Shown: positions 1 to 8,700, counted from the first letter of the stretch. The stretch is DNA of 64,000 nucleotides from Tautonia sp040717455 (GCF_040717455.1 NZ_JBFEFH010000023.1:49308-113307), one strand, 5' to 3'. A program made the numbers and translations. The notes: generated by a model not told the origin, from the letters alone.

Positions 1-2
1 GC

Positions 3-1418
3 GAGCGTCGCGAGGCCGGATTCCGATGGGACGAGGGGCCGAGTATCGTCGTCATGCCCTGGGTCTATCGCGAGCTGTTCGCGCAGGCGGGGCTCGACCC
101 GGATCGCTACCTGCCGATGACCCGGCTCGACCCGGCCTTCCGGGTGGTCTTCCCCGACGGCCGGCGACTGGACCTGCCCGCCGACGAACCCGGCCTCCGC
201 GATGCCTTCGCCTCGATCGACCCGGTGGACGCCGACGCGCTCGGGCCGTTCCTCGACCGGCTCGACCGCTTCGCGGCGAAGATCGGCCACGCCTACTGCG
301 ATCGGCTTCTGGAGAGCTGGCCGCAGGTGCTGACCTCTCCGTTGATGAGTTCGGCGATGATCATCTCCCCGTTCCAGCAGTACGCGGCCGAGGTCGACCG
401 CACGTTCCGATCCGGCCCGATCCGGGAACTGCTGTACGGGTTCCCGACCTACTCGGGCTTCAACCCGATCACGGCGCCGGCCTCGCTGCTGGTGATCCCC
501 TGGACGATCATCCGGGAGGGGGTCTGGTATCCCGCCTCGGGGGGCATCGCCGCCATCCCCCGGGCGATCGCCGCGGCCTGCCGCGACCTGGGGGTCGAGA
601 TCCACACCGGGGTCGAGGCCGAGGCCATCGAGCTGGACGCCTCGGGGCGGGTGCGGGGCGTCGCGACGTCGCACGGGCCGGTGCCGTGCAACGTCGTCGT
701 CTCGAATAGCGATTACGTGCACACGCACCGACTCTTGCGCGGCGGCCGCGGCTTCAGCCCCGAGGTCGACACGATTCGGCAGGGGAAGGTGGAACCCTCC
801 GGCTCCTTCTTCACGGTGCAACTGGGCTGCAACCGGACCTGGGACCTGTCGGCCCATCACCTGCTCGTCTTGACCGAGGGCTCGGGCCGGGTCTACGACG
901 AGGTCTACGACCGCGGCGAGTTCCCGAGCGACCCCCCCTTGTATGTCAACGTGACGAGCGCGACCGATCCGGGCGACGCTCCCGAAGGCGGGAGCAACCC
1001 GTTCGTCGTCATCGGCGCCCCGGCGATGCCCGACGAGAGTGCGAGCGACCCGGACTTCGAGCAGCGGTACGCCGACCGCCTCATCGATCGCCTGGAACGG
1101 GCCGGGATGCACGGCCTGGCCGACGCGACCGTCTCGCGCAAGGTGACGGGGCCCGCCGAATTCTCCCGGAAATTCCACGCCTTCCGCGGGGCGATTTACG
1201 GATTGAGCAGCAAGCATAACATCCTGGGCGGGGGCTTCCGCCCCTTGAATTACCGGGCCGATGTTCCGGGATTGTACTTCGTCGGTGGGGGGGTCCAACC
1301 GGGGGCGGGCCTGCCGATGGCGGTGCAGAGCGGCAAGATCGCCGCCGGCCGGATCGCGAAGGACCTGGGGGTTCGGGGCCGACACCGGCCCGCGACCACG
1401 CGACCCGAGACACGGTGA
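3..1418 (+). CDS. Phytoene desaturase-family (CrtI-like) FAD oxidoreductase, 5'-truncated
   Basis: The reading frame is open from the first bases of the window. Codons before the first ATG (base 54) encode GFRWDEGPSIVV, which matches the conserved stretch just after the FAD-binding Rossmann fold in CrtI-type desaturases, so the true start and dinucleotide-binding motif lie outside the window. About 471 residues are visible. Near the C-terminus (about bases 1267-1330) GLYFVGGGVQPGAGLPM closely matches the bacterial phytoene desaturase signature. The family dehydrogenates, or in some members oxidises, C30/C40 carotenoid backbones at the membrane. The next gene is a membrane glycosyltransferase 14 bases downstream, which suggests synthesis of a glycosylated carotenoid. 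The exact reaction (desaturase, ketolase or oxidase) cannot be told from the sequence. Confidence 0.85.
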   Translation, partial: ERREAGFRWDEGPSIVVMPWVYRELFAQAGLDPDRYLPMTRLDPAFRVVFPDGRRLDLPADEPGLRDAFASIDPVDADALGPFLDRLDRFAAKIGHAYCDRLLESWPQVLTSPLMSSAMIISPFQQYAAEVDRTFRSGPIRELLYGFPTYSGFNPITAPASLLVIPWTIIREGVWYPASGGIAAIPRAIAAACRDLGVEIHTGVEAEAIELDASGRVRGVATSHGPVPCNVVVSNSDYVHTHRLLRGGRGFSPEVDTIRQGKVEPSGSFFTVQLGCNRTWDLSAHHLLVLTEGSGRVYDEVYDRGEFPSDPPLYVNVTSATDPGDAPEGGSNPFVVIGAPAMPDESASDPDFEQRYADRLIDRLERAGMHGLADATVSRKVTGPAEFSRKFHAFRGAIYGLSSKHNILGGGFRPLNYRADVPGLYFVGGGVQPGAGLPMAVQSGKIAAGRIAKDLGVRGRHRPATTRPETR

Positions 1419-1432
1419 CGGGAGATCGCGTG

Positions 1433-2650
1433 ATGATTCTTGGATTGATCCCGGCCCTGGTGGTCGCCCTCGGCTGGGTCGCGCTGGCGGTGGTCTGCGT
1501 GAAACGCTCCCGGTCGTCTCGGTGGCTTCGGCCGACCGATCGGTGCTGGGGACCGGAGGCGCCGACCGTGTCCGCGGTCGTGCCCGCCCGCAACGAGGCG
1601 GACCACATCGCCCAGACGCTCGATTGCCTCTTGTCGCAGCAATATCCCCACCTCTCGATCCACGTGGTGGATGACCAGTCGGTCGATGGGACCGCCGCGC
1701 TGGTCCGGCAGGCAGTCGCCGGCAACGGCCTCGATCGGCACCCGGTGCGGCTCTTGCCCGGGGCACCGCGTCCGGACGGCTGGGTCGGCAAGACGTGGGC
1801 CCTGCACCAGGGGGTCGAGGTGACGGAATCGGAGTGGATCTGGATGGTCGATGCCGACCTCTGGCTCCACCCCCGTGCCCTGGCCTCGGCGGTCGATCGG
1901 GCCGAGCGCACCGGGGCGGATTTCGTTTCCTTCCTCGGCCGGCCGCGCTGCGAGACCTTCTGGCAAGGATCGATCGCCCTGGCACTCATCCAGATCCTCT
2001 CCCTGCTCTATCCCCTCCGGCGGGTGAATGACCCGGCCCGGGCCGAGGCGCTGGCGCACGGGGCGTTCGTCCTGATCCGACGGTCCACGTATGATCGCGT
2101 CGGCGGTATCGAATGCGTGCGCAGCGAGATCGTGGAGGACATCCAGTTCGCCGCCCGGGTCAAGGGGCGGGGGGGGCGGCTCCAGGTCGACGCCGCCCCC
2201 GAGCTTTCTCAAACCCACATGTACGGCTCCTTCGCCGACATCTGGCGCGGATTGCGCAAGAATGCCTATGCGGGGATGGATTACACGTTCCACAAGTACG
2301 CCACCGGGGCCGTCCTGGGCCTGCTGATGGCCTGGACGCCCTGGGCGGCCCTGGTTTTGGGGATGCTCGGCGCGTGGGGCGCCGAGGGCCTGGCGCCGAT
2401 GGCCGTGGCCTGGTCGGTGGTCGGGGTCGTCGGGGTGCTCGGCCAGGCGGCGGCGGCCATGCCGGTGGTGGTCTTCCTCGACCTGCCGAGGGCGTTCGCC
2501 TTCGCCCTGCCGGCCGGGATTTCGGCCTACATCGCCATCACGACCGCGAGCGTCTGGCACTATGTCCGGGGGCGGGTGCTCTGGAAGGACCGCGAATTCT
2601 GCGCCAGGAGCATCAAGGAGCAATCGGTGCGGAATTCAGGAGGTGTCTGA
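1433..2650 (+). CDS. Membrane-anchored family 2 glycosyltransferase, HpnB/CrtQ-like
   Basis: A 405-residue protein with an N-terminal hydrophobic anchor, a GT-A domain and two C-terminal hydrophobic segments. The GT2 landmarks are VSAVVPARNEA, HVVDDQSVDGTAAL and the metal-binding DAD in WMVDADLWL (about residue 138). The block RCETFWQGSIA followed by LLYPLRRVNDP resembles hopanoid-associated HpnB and carotenoid glucosyltransferases. The ATG at 1433 is preferred because GGAG lies 8 bases upstream; an in-frame GTG at 1415 overlapping the previous stop is the alternative. Tight linkage to the desaturase suggests it glycosylates a carotenoid acid or another isoprenoid lipid; this is inference. 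Confidence 0.8.
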   Translation: MILGLIPALVVALGWVALAVVCVKRSRSSRWLRPTDRCWGPEAPTVSAVVPARNEADHIAQTLDCLLSQQYPHLSIHVVDDQSVDGTAALVRQAVAGNGLDRHPVRLLPGAPRPDGWVGKTWALHQGVEVTESEWIWMVDADLWLHPRALASAVDRAERTGADFVSFLGRPRCETFWQGSIALALIQILSLLYPLRRVNDPARAEALAHGAFVLIRRSTYDRVGGIECVRSEIVEDIQFAARVKGRGGRLQVDAAPELSQTHMYGSFADIWRGLRKNAYAGMDYTFHKYATGAVLGLLMAWTPWAALVLGMLGAWGAEGLAPMAVAWSVVGVVGVLGQAAAAMPVVVFLDLPRAFAFALPAGISAYIAITTASVWHYVRGRVLWKDREFCARSIKEQSVRNSGGV

Positions 2651-2675
2651 CGGGGACGTCCCGGCCCGACCGTCC

Positions 2676-3581
2676 TCAGTCCGAGGACCGCTTCAAAAGT
2701 TCGTGCAAGTGGAGATGGAACGGGCCGAGCTTTCCCCCGTAGTTCCCGGCCGTGATGGCGACGAGGTCGTGGCCCGACCCGGCCAGGATGCCGGCCACCG
2801 TGGCCGACTCGACGTCGTGGAGCGTTAAACCGTCGATCACGATCTCATACACGCATCGGACCTCGGCCGGCAAGTCGGTCGGGACCAGGCCGCGCAGCAT
2901 GGGGGCGTAGGCGGTGTTCGTGCTGGCGAGCAGGGCCTTGTACTTGCTGCCGACCTTGGAGCCGGATCGGGCGATCCCGCCTGGGAACGGGAGGACGACG
3001 CCGGGGATGGCTCGCATGGCGTTGACCGCGGTTTCGGTGGCTTCCAGGGTCGATCGGGGATCGGTGCCCAGGAAAATCAGGTTCCCCCCGGCCACCCCCT
3101 TGACCGAGCCGAACCGGTCCTCGCAGGTGAACTCGCCATCCATCACCGGGATGCGCCAGAAGCGGCGATCGCCGAGCTTTTTGCTGATTTGCCAGCCATC
3201 GCCGAAGTAGCGGAGCTTGCCGCCGATGGTCAGCGTTTTGTCCCCCGGCGCGATGGGCAATCCGTTGTAACAGGCGGTGGTCGGGCAGGTCATGACACAC
3301 TGGCCCACCCGTTTCACCAGCGCCTTTTCCAGGTGATCTCTGCTGAAGGCGAACGCCAGGACCGCCACGCCGGGCCGGCCGTCGGGGGTTTCGTCGGGCG
3401 GCAACGGGCGTTCGATGCCCGCTTCGGCGTCGCACGAGATCACGCTGGAGGCATAGCCGCTCATCTCCCGAGCCGCGACCTCGGCCCAGTGCGCGGTGTC
3501 GGCGGTGACGATCAGGCGGGTGCCGACCATCGGGAAGGCTTCGGCGAAGGTCTCAACGATGGGGACGCCGTTAACCTGCAT
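2676..3581 (-). CDS. ftr: Formylmethanofuran--tetrahydromethanopterin formyltransferase
   Basis: A 301-residue protein, the usual length for Ftr (FhcD in bacteria). It moves the formyl group between tetrahydromethanopterin and (methylo)furan in cytosolic C1 oxidation or formaldehyde detoxification. Recognisable family blocks are MQVNGVPIVETFAEAF at the N-terminus, VMTCPTTACYNG, GKLRYFGDGWQISK and VLPFPGGIARSGSKVGSKYK. The start at 3581 was chosen because it begins this conserved N-terminus; longer in-frame extensions do not look conserved. The gene overlaps the end of fhcB by 11 bases, implying translational coupling. The other Fhc subunits (FhcA, FhcC) and the mch, mtd and mfn genes are not in the window, so the pathway genes are dispersed. 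Confidence 0.95.
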   Translation of the reverse strand: MQVNGVPIVETFAEAFPMVGTRLIVTADTAHWAEVAAREMSGYASSVISCDAEAGIERPLPPDETPDGRPGVAVLAFAFSRDHLEKALVKRVGQCVMTCPTTACYNGLPIAPGDKTLTIGGKLRYFGDGWQISKKLGDRRFWRIPVMDGEFTCEDRFGSVKGVAGGNLIFLGTDPRSTLEATETAVNAMRAIPGVVLPFPGGIARSGSKVGSKYKALLASTNTAYAPMLRGLVPTDLPAEVRCVYEIVIDGLTLHDVESATVAGILAGSGHDLVAITAGNYGGKLGPFHLHLHELLKRSSD

Positions 3582-4917
3582 CGTGCGCTCCGGCCGAGGG
3601 CGGGAGAGAGGGGAGTGACCGCTCGGCCCGGAGCGTCTCGCAGCGGTCGAGCAGGCTTGCCAGCACCTCGCGGGCCGGCGGGCGATCGGGGGCGATCGCC
3701 GGGCGCAGGGGGAGGGAGACCTCGTCGGATCGGCTGAAGGTGCCGCCGTGGTCGATCCCCGGCGTGGCGGTGGCGATGGCCACGACACCGGGGGCGGCGC
3801 GGGCGGTTGCCCTCGGCCCGACGACGATCAACGGCACCGATTCCGGACGGTCCGCGGCGAGGTCGTCGGGCAGATCCCCGACCACGAGGACGGCGTCCGC
3901 CTCGCCGGATCGCACTCGGGTCCAGGGTTCGGCGTCGCTCGGGCGATAGCGGGCCGTGCCGCCGGCCAGGTCCACCGAGACCGGGGCGCCCAGCCTCCCG
4001 GTCAGGACGGCCTCGGCCCCGGAGGGGTTGCCGGGGCCGGCCAGGGGGACGCCCACGCATCGGGTGATCGTGTTCAGGTCGTCGAGCAGTCGCATCAGGG
4101 TTTCCATCGCCGCGGCCCCCTCGCGGGCCAGCTCGGTGCCGAAGACGATGGCGCCGTAGGGGGCGGCCTTCAGGAGGTCGGCCCAGGAGTGCCAGAGATC
4201 CCTCGGCGTCCCGGACTGACGTTCCAGGCGAAGCGGATCGGCGGCGACTCCCCGGACCGCGGCGCGGAGGGCCTGGATCGCCTCGGTGTGGCGACCCTCG
4301 GAGACGGCGATCGCGCCGTCGGCCCAGCCCCGGCAGGCCGAAGCCCCCTGATCGACGACCAGGACGGTGCGGCCCGCCCTGCCCTCGGGGACGAATCGCC
4401 CGGGGCGGTCGATCAATCGTTCCCGGAACCGGGGGTGGGAGCGGTCCGGGTCGACCCCCCAGAGCAGGATCACCCTGGCCCGATGGATCACCTCGCCGAA
4501 CGAGGCCAGGACCGCCCCGGCCCGCTGCATGGCCAGGATGCGAGGGAGGGCCTCGGGGGCATGATCAGGGCTGATCGTCGCGCCGAGGCGATCGGCCAGC
4601 AAGGCGGCGAGCGACTGGGACTCGATCGTCGCCGAGGTCAGGCCGGCGATCACCGGCGCTTTGGCGGCGACGAGGATCGAGGCGGCCCGATCGAGGGCCG
4701 AGGCCACGGGCGCCGCGTCTCCATCGACCGACGCGGGCGGGAGATCCGAGGCCCGGTGGTCGCCCAGGAACCACGATCGGCCCCGATCGCACGCCCGGTC
4801 GGCCGCGATGATCCGATCCCCCGAGCAGGACAGGCGGATGTCGTCACAGAGCAGGCCGCAGGCCGGGCACGTCGCGTCGCGGAGCACTCGGAGTTCGTCT
4901 GGCGAGGTCGAGGTCAT
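3571..4917 (-). CDS. fhcB: Formylmethanofuran dehydrogenase subunit B-like protein of the formyltransferase/hydrolase complex
   Basis: A 448-residue molybdopterin-oxidoreductase-like protein. The N-terminus keeps a four-cysteine pattern, CPACGLLCDD and a later ACDRG (about residues 16-45), as in FwdB/FmdB [4Fe-4S] sites. The block VILLWGVDPDRSHPR matches the FwdB block that follows the active-site loop. Where archaeal FwdB has the metal-ligand cysteine (SVCHGPS-like), this protein reads SPDHAPE, so the ligand seems lost, as expected for the bacterial Fhc complex, which hydrolyses rather than oxidises formyl groups. That alignment is from memory. Start chosen at the ATG at 4917; an in-frame ATG lies at 4938. 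It is the first gene of a two-gene unit with ftr. Confidence 0.85.
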   Translation of the reverse strand: MTSTSPDELRVLRDATCPACGLLCDDIRLSCSGDRIIAADRACDRGRSWFLGDHRASDLPPASVDGDAAPVASALDRAASILVAAKAPVIAGLTSATIESQSLAALLADRLGATISPDHAPEALPRILAMQRAGAVLASFGEVIHRARVILLWGVDPDRSHPRFRERLIDRPGRFVPEGRAGRTVLVVDQGASACRGWADGAIAVSEGRHTEAIQALRAAVRGVAADPLRLERQSGTPRDLWHSWADLLKAAPYGAIVFGTELAREGAAAMETLMRLLDDLNTITRCVGVPLAGPGNPSGAEAVLTGRLGAPVSVDLAGGTARYRPSDAEPWTRVRSGEADAVLVVGDLPDDLAADRPESVPLIVVGPRATARAAPGVVAIATATPGIDHGGTFSRSDEVSLPLRPAIAPDRPPAREVLASLLDRCETLRAERSLPSLPPSAGAHDAG

Positions 4918-5258
4918 GGCGGGTTGGTCCGAGCGCACCCGAAGCGTGGGGATTGATCGTCGGAAGAACGGTCCTCCACGATCAATCGATCGATCTGGCG
5001 ATCGCGGCTCATCCTATCACGCTCGTTCGAGAGAGGCCACCGTCGAACTGATCGAGGAAAAGCGGCCGTGGACCGCGGCCGGGTCGAGAACCAAAAGCGC
5101 ATCTCACTTGATTCCTCGGCCCGGCCAATCCATCATGAATCTCAACCGCTTTCGAGGAGCGTCTGAAGGCTCGATCGAGGTTTCTCGGTCGGGGTTTCGG
5201 CGCGGTGCCCCCCTCGCTCGCCCCCCAAAGGATTGAGATCTCGCCGGAGACTGTTTCG
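4918..5258. other. Divergent promoter region between fhcB and gpx
   Basis: This 341-base gap separates two divergent genes and should hold promoters for both. I see no convincing coding sequence. It contains the inverted repeat listed separately at 4951-4987 and several GATC-rich words around 4984-5010. Confidence 0.5.
4951..4987. repeat. Perfect 10-bp inverted repeat in the fhcB/gpx divergent region
   Basis: GATTGATCGT at 4951-4960 is repeated as its reverse complement ACGATCAATC at 4978-4987, with a 17-base spacer. It lies 34-70 bases upstream of the fhcB start, so it could be an operator for a dimeric regulator or a leader hairpin of the fhcB-ftr transcript. No regulator is identified. 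Confidence 0.5.
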
Positions 5259-5831
5259 ATGATGCGATCCCTGCTCGCGTTCTTCTCGATCGCCCTGCTG
5301 ATGGCAGGCCCCGCCCGTTCCGAAGAGGAGGCCCAGCGCCGCGTGCTCGACTTCACCGTCAACGACATCGAAGGCAACGAGGTCGACCTCAAGCAGTACG
5401 AGGGGGACGTCCTCCTGATCGTCAACACCGCCAGCTATTGCGGATACACGCCGCAGTACGACGGCCTGGAGAGCCTCTACCGCACCTACGGCGACAAGGG
5501 GTTCAAGGTGCTCGCCTTCCCGGCCAACGAGTTCGGCCAGCAAGAGCCGGGCACCAATGCCGAGATCCGGGCCTTCTGCAAGTCGAATTACGAGGTGAGC
5601 TTCCCCTTGTTCTCGAAGGTCGTCGTCAAGGGGTCGGGCATCCACCCCTTGTTCGCCTTCCTGACCGACTCCGAGGCCCACCCGGAGAACGGCGGGGCGA
5701 TTCGGTGGAATTTCACCAAGTTCCTCGTCGATCGCCAGGGCAAGGTGATCGCCCGGTTCGAGCCGGGAGACGACCCGAAGTCGGAGAAGGTAGTCAATGC
5801 CATCGAGCAGGCCCTCGCCGAGGCCCAATGA
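5259..5831 (+). CDS. Exported glutathione peroxidase-family (thioredoxin-type) peroxidase
   Basis: A 190-residue protein. Starting at the ATG at 5259 gives a signal peptide (MMRSLLAFFSIALLMAGPA), so the enzyme probably acts outside the cytoplasmic membrane. The peroxidatic site is NTASYCGYT with an ordinary TGC cysteine codon, not selenocysteine. The family blocks FPANEFGQQEPGT and RWNFTKFLVDRQGKVI carry the usual Gln and Trp partners (the family has FPCNQFG where this has FPANEFG, so the resolving cysteine at that position is absent). It reduces H2O2 or lipid hydroperoxides with thiol donors. The DNA glycosylase frame overlaps its 3' end by 35 bases, suggesting coupled expression. Confidence 0.92.
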   Translation: MMRSLLAFFSIALLMAGPARSEEEAQRRVLDFTVNDIEGNEVDLKQYEGDVLLIVNTASYCGYTPQYDGLESLYRTYGDKGFKVLAFPANEFGQQEPGTNAEIRAFCKSNYEVSFPLFSKVVVKGSGIHPLFAFLTDSEAHPENGGAIRWNFTKFLVDRQGKVIARFEPGDDPKSEKVVNAIEQALAEAQ

Positions 5832-6483
5832 GTTGCCCCCCGCGTCCCCCAATCGCAAGGCCCGCGACCGCGTCGATCCCTGGGCCGACGCGGTCGCCCA
5901 CCTCCGCGAGATCGACCCGCGCTGGTGCCCCCTGATCGATCGGGCCGGCCCGTGCCTGCTCCGGCCGAAGCCGGATCGCTTCGGGATCCTCGTCCGGGCG
6001 ATCGTGGGGCAGCAGATCTCCTCGAAGGCCGCGGCCTCGATCAACCTCCGCTTGCTCCACGGGCAGGGGGCGAAGCGCCACCGGGCCGAGTCGCTCCTGG
6101 CCCTCGGGGCCGAGGGGATCCGGGCCGCCGGCCTCTCGGGGGTCAAGGCCTCGTACGTGCTCCACCTGAGCGAGGCGGTGGCGTCGGGCCAATTGAAGCT
6201 GGCCCGGCTCGGCCGCCTCGACGACGCCGAGATCAAGGCGCAACTGACGGCGATCCGGGGGATCGGACCCTGGACGGCCGAGATGTTCCTGATCTTCGCC
6301 CTGAACCGGCCCGACGTGCTCTCGGTCGGCGATCTCGGCGTCCGGGTCGGGATCCGGGACTATTACGGCCTGGAGACCCTGCCCGACCCTCGGTCCTGCG
6401 TCGAACTGGCCGAACCGTGGCGTCCGTACCGATCGGTCGCCATGTGGTACCTCTGGCGAACCATCGACACCCCGGCCAGCTGA
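5797..6483 (+). CDS. DNA-3-methyladenine glycosylase II (HhH-GPD family, AlkA-like)
   Basis: A protein of up to 228 residues that excises alkylated bases in base-excision repair. The helix-hairpin-helix block is LTAIRGIGPWTAEMFLIFAL (about residues 149-168), followed by SVGDLGVRVGIRDYYG, in which the Asp of VGDLG is the catalytic residue. FGILVRAIVGQQIS is the typical start of the domain. The AlkA N-terminal beta domain is absent, so this is the short form. The ATG at 5797 lies inside gpx; an in-frame TTG at 5833, just after the gpx stop, is a reasonable alternative that leaves the domain intact. Confidence 0.9.
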   Translation: MPSSRPSPRPNELPPASPNRKARDRVDPWADAVAHLREIDPRWCPLIDRAGPCLLRPKPDRFGILVRAIVGQQISSKAAASINLRLLHGQGAKRHRAESLLALGAEGIRAAGLSGVKASYVLHLSEAVASGQLKLARLGRLDDAEIKAQLTAIRGIGPWTAEMFLIFALNRPDVLSVGDLGVRVGIRDYYGLETLPDPRSCVELAEPWRPYRSVAMWYLWRTIDTPAS

Positions 6484-6547
6484 CGCGCCGCCGGGCCGCC
6501 TGGTCGATCCTCCCGCCCCCTCTTGTCCCCCGGACGGCCTCTTCCCG

Positions 6548-7087
6548 ATGATCGATTCTCCGCGACGCGGCCCGGCGATCCTGGCCCTGATTGTCCTGGT
6601 CGTGCTCCCGGTGGCCCGGGCGGACGAGGAGGGGGAACCGTTCCGCCCCGAGGCCGACCGGCACGGCGTCCTCGAGCTGCCGGCCGATCGGGCGATCCTG
6701 CTCGGCGACCGGCTGCGACTGGCGGGAGAGCCGGCGACTGTGGTCGACTGGGCCTCGACGACCGAGCTGGTCCGCTGGGATTTCGAGCTGGAGCATCCTG
6801 GGGCATTCGTGGTCGTCGTCGAGTATGCCGCCCCCGCGGGCCGAGGGGGGGCGGTGGTCCGGGTGGTCTCGAACGACCAGGTCCGGGAGGCCCCGGTCCA
6901 CGCGACCGGCAGCCCGACCCGCTTCATGCCGCAGCCGATGAAGGGGGTGATCCGACTCCCGGGCGGCCGGAACCGGCTGGAGGTCCGCGCCGTCGAGGCC
7001 CCCGGCGGGCTGGTGATGAACCTGCGCCGGGTCCGACTCGTCCCCGCCAATGCCAACGCCAACGATATCGACAACGCCAACAAGTGA
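6548..7087 (+). CDS. Exported protein of unknown function, beta-rich
   Basis: A 179-residue protein with an N-terminal signal peptide (AILALIVLVVLPVARA, cleavage near residue 25). The mature part alternates short beta strands (FVVVVEYAAPAG, GGAVVRVVSNDQV) and ends with a run of Asn-rich residues. The pattern is like carbohydrate-binding or jelly-roll modules, but I cannot assign a family. It sits 64 bases after the glycosylase and 9 bases before the amidohydrolase and is probably co-transcribed with the latter. Confidence 0.65.
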   Translation: MIDSPRRGPAILALIVLVVLPVARADEEGEPFRPEADRHGVLELPADRAILLGDRLRLAGEPATVVDWASTTELVRWDFELEHPGAFVVVVEYAAPAGRGGAVVRVVSNDQVREAPVHATGSPTRFMPQPMKGVIRLPGGRNRLEVRAVEAPGGLVMNLRRVRLVPANANANDIDNANK

Positions 7088-7096
7088 GCCATTTTC

Positions 7097-8659
7097 ATGC
7101 GGTTTGATCTGGTCATCCGGGGCGGTATGGTCGTCGATGGGACCGGTGCTCCCCCCTTCCGGGCCGATGTCGGCCTGCTGGACACCTCGATCGCCGAGGT
7201 GGGTCGGCTGGACCAGGCCGAGGCGGGGCAGGTCATCGACGCGACCGGCCTCTACGTCGTGCCGGGATTCATCGATGCCCACGTCCACGGCGACCTGATG
7301 CTCCTGGCCGATCCGGTCCACCGGGCGGCCCTGAAGCAAGGCGTGACGACCTACATCATCGGCCAGGACGGCGTCGCCTTCGCCCCCGCCTCGCCGAAGA
7401 CGCTCGACTACATGCGGCGCTACACGGCCGGATTCAACGGCAACCCCGACTGGATCACCTACGACTGGAACACGGTCGCCGAGTACCTGGCCCGCTTCAA
7501 CCGGACGACGGCCCTGAACGTGGCCTATCTGATCCCCAATGGTAACGTCCGAATGGAGGTCATGGGCCTCGACACCCGGGCCGCCACCGACGACGAGCTG
7601 AAGGCCATGCGCCGGCTCGTCCGAGAGGGGATGGAGGCCGGCGCCGTCGGCGTCTCCAGCGGGCTCGACTACATCCCCAGCCGATACGCCGACGTCCGCG
7701 AGATCGTCGCCCTCTGCGAGGAGATCGCCCCGCTCGACGGCGTCTACGTCTCGCACATCCGCGGCTACGGCCCCAGGGCCCCCGAAGGCGTGGCCGAGAT
7801 CGCCGAGGTGGGCAAACGCTCCGGCGCGGCCGTGCACATCTCCCACTACAACGGCCCGGCCGAGCTGTTGCTCGGGCTGGTCGACCAGGCCCGGGCCGAG
7901 GGGGTCGACCTGACCTTCGACAGCTACCCGTACCTGGTGGGAAGCACGATCCTCGGCATGATCGCCCTGCCCCCCTGGGTCCAGGAAGGGGGCATCGAGG
8001 CCACCGTCGAGCGCCTGGCCGACCCGAAGATCCGGGCCAAGCTGCACGCCGAATGGTTCAACGGCGGCCTGACCTACGGGCTGGACACGATCACGATCAC
8101 GATGACCGCCAACCCCGACGACCAGTGGACCGAGGGGATGAACCTGGTCGAGGCCGCCCGGCAGGCCGGGGTCTCGCCGGGAGACATGGTCTGCGACCTC
8201 CTGATCCGGTCGGGCATGGCCGTCGGCATCTTCGGGGCCCGCGCCGGCGACCGGACCGAGGAGGACATCCGGACGATCCTCCGCCACCCCGCCCATATGG
8301 CCGGTTCGGATGGGATCTTCCGGGGCAGCCATCCCCACCCGAGGGGCTGGGGGGCCTTCGCCCGCTACCTCGGCTACCACACCCGCGAGAAGAAGGATTA
8401 CGACTGGGGCACGGCGATCGTCCACCTCGCGAGCCACGCGGCGCGCCGCTATCGCCTGACCGATCGCGGCCTGATCCGCCCCGGCTTCGCGGCCGACCTG
8501 GCGATCTTCGACCCGGCGACCATCCGCGACCACTCGACCTACGAGGCCGGCCGGACCGAGGCCGAAGGGGTCCGGCACGTCCTGGTCAACGGCACGCTCG
8601 CCCTCTTCGACGGCGAGCCGACCGGCGCGACCCCCGGGCGGGCCCTCCGTCGCGGGTGA
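7097..8659 (+). CDS. N-acyl-D-amino-acid deacylase-family amidohydrolase
   Basis: A 520-residue metal-dependent amidohydrolase. The N-terminal RGGMVVDGTG and GFIDAHVHGD (His62, His64) start the TIM-barrel metal site; later His are in VYVSHIRGYG (about 220) and AVHISHYNG (about 249), and the catalytic Asp in MAGSDGIF (about 405). The C-terminus (GLIRPGFAADLAIFDPATI) is the usual composite-domain tail. In classic D-aminoacylases the barrel has GNCG with a metal-bridging Cys; here the same place reads GQDG (Asp91), so substrate range or metal chemistry may differ. D-amino acid N-deacylation is the likely activity; dipeptidase or urethanase-like activity is possible. No signal peptide. Confidence 0.85.
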   Translation: MRFDLVIRGGMVVDGTGAPPFRADVGLLDTSIAEVGRLDQAEAGQVIDATGLYVVPGFIDAHVHGDLMLLADPVHRAALKQGVTTYIIGQDGVAFAPASPKTLDYMRRYTAGFNGNPDWITYDWNTVAEYLARFNRTTALNVAYLIPNGNVRMEVMGLDTRAATDDELKAMRRLVREGMEAGAVGVSSGLDYIPSRYADVREIVALCEEIAPLDGVYVSHIRGYGPRAPEGVAEIAEVGKRSGAAVHISHYNGPAELLLGLVDQARAEGVDLTFDSYPYLVGSTILGMIALPPWVQEGGIEATVERLADPKIRAKLHAEWFNGGLTYGLDTITITMTANPDDQWTEGMNLVEAARQAGVSPGDMVCDLLIRSGMAVGIFGARAGDRTEEDIRTILRHPAHMAGSDGIFRGSHPHPRGWGAFARYLGYHTREKKDYDWGTAIVHLASHAARRYRLTDRGLIRPGFAADLAIFDPATIRDHSTYEAGRTEAEGVRHVLVNGTLALFDGEPTGATPGRALRRG

Positions 8660-8700
8660 TGACCCCGATCCCCGCCCCGCAGGCCCCCGCGAATCCCCCG

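Noticed and set aside
5259..5831. Selenoprotein glutathione peroxidase
   Set aside because: The active-site codon is TGC (Cys); there is no in-frame TGA.
6233..8578. 781-codon open frame on the minus strand opposite the amidohydrolase genes
   Set aside because: It is antisense to three well-supported genes, has Val/Gly/Asp/Arg-biased composition and no domain. It is a product of high GC at third positions.
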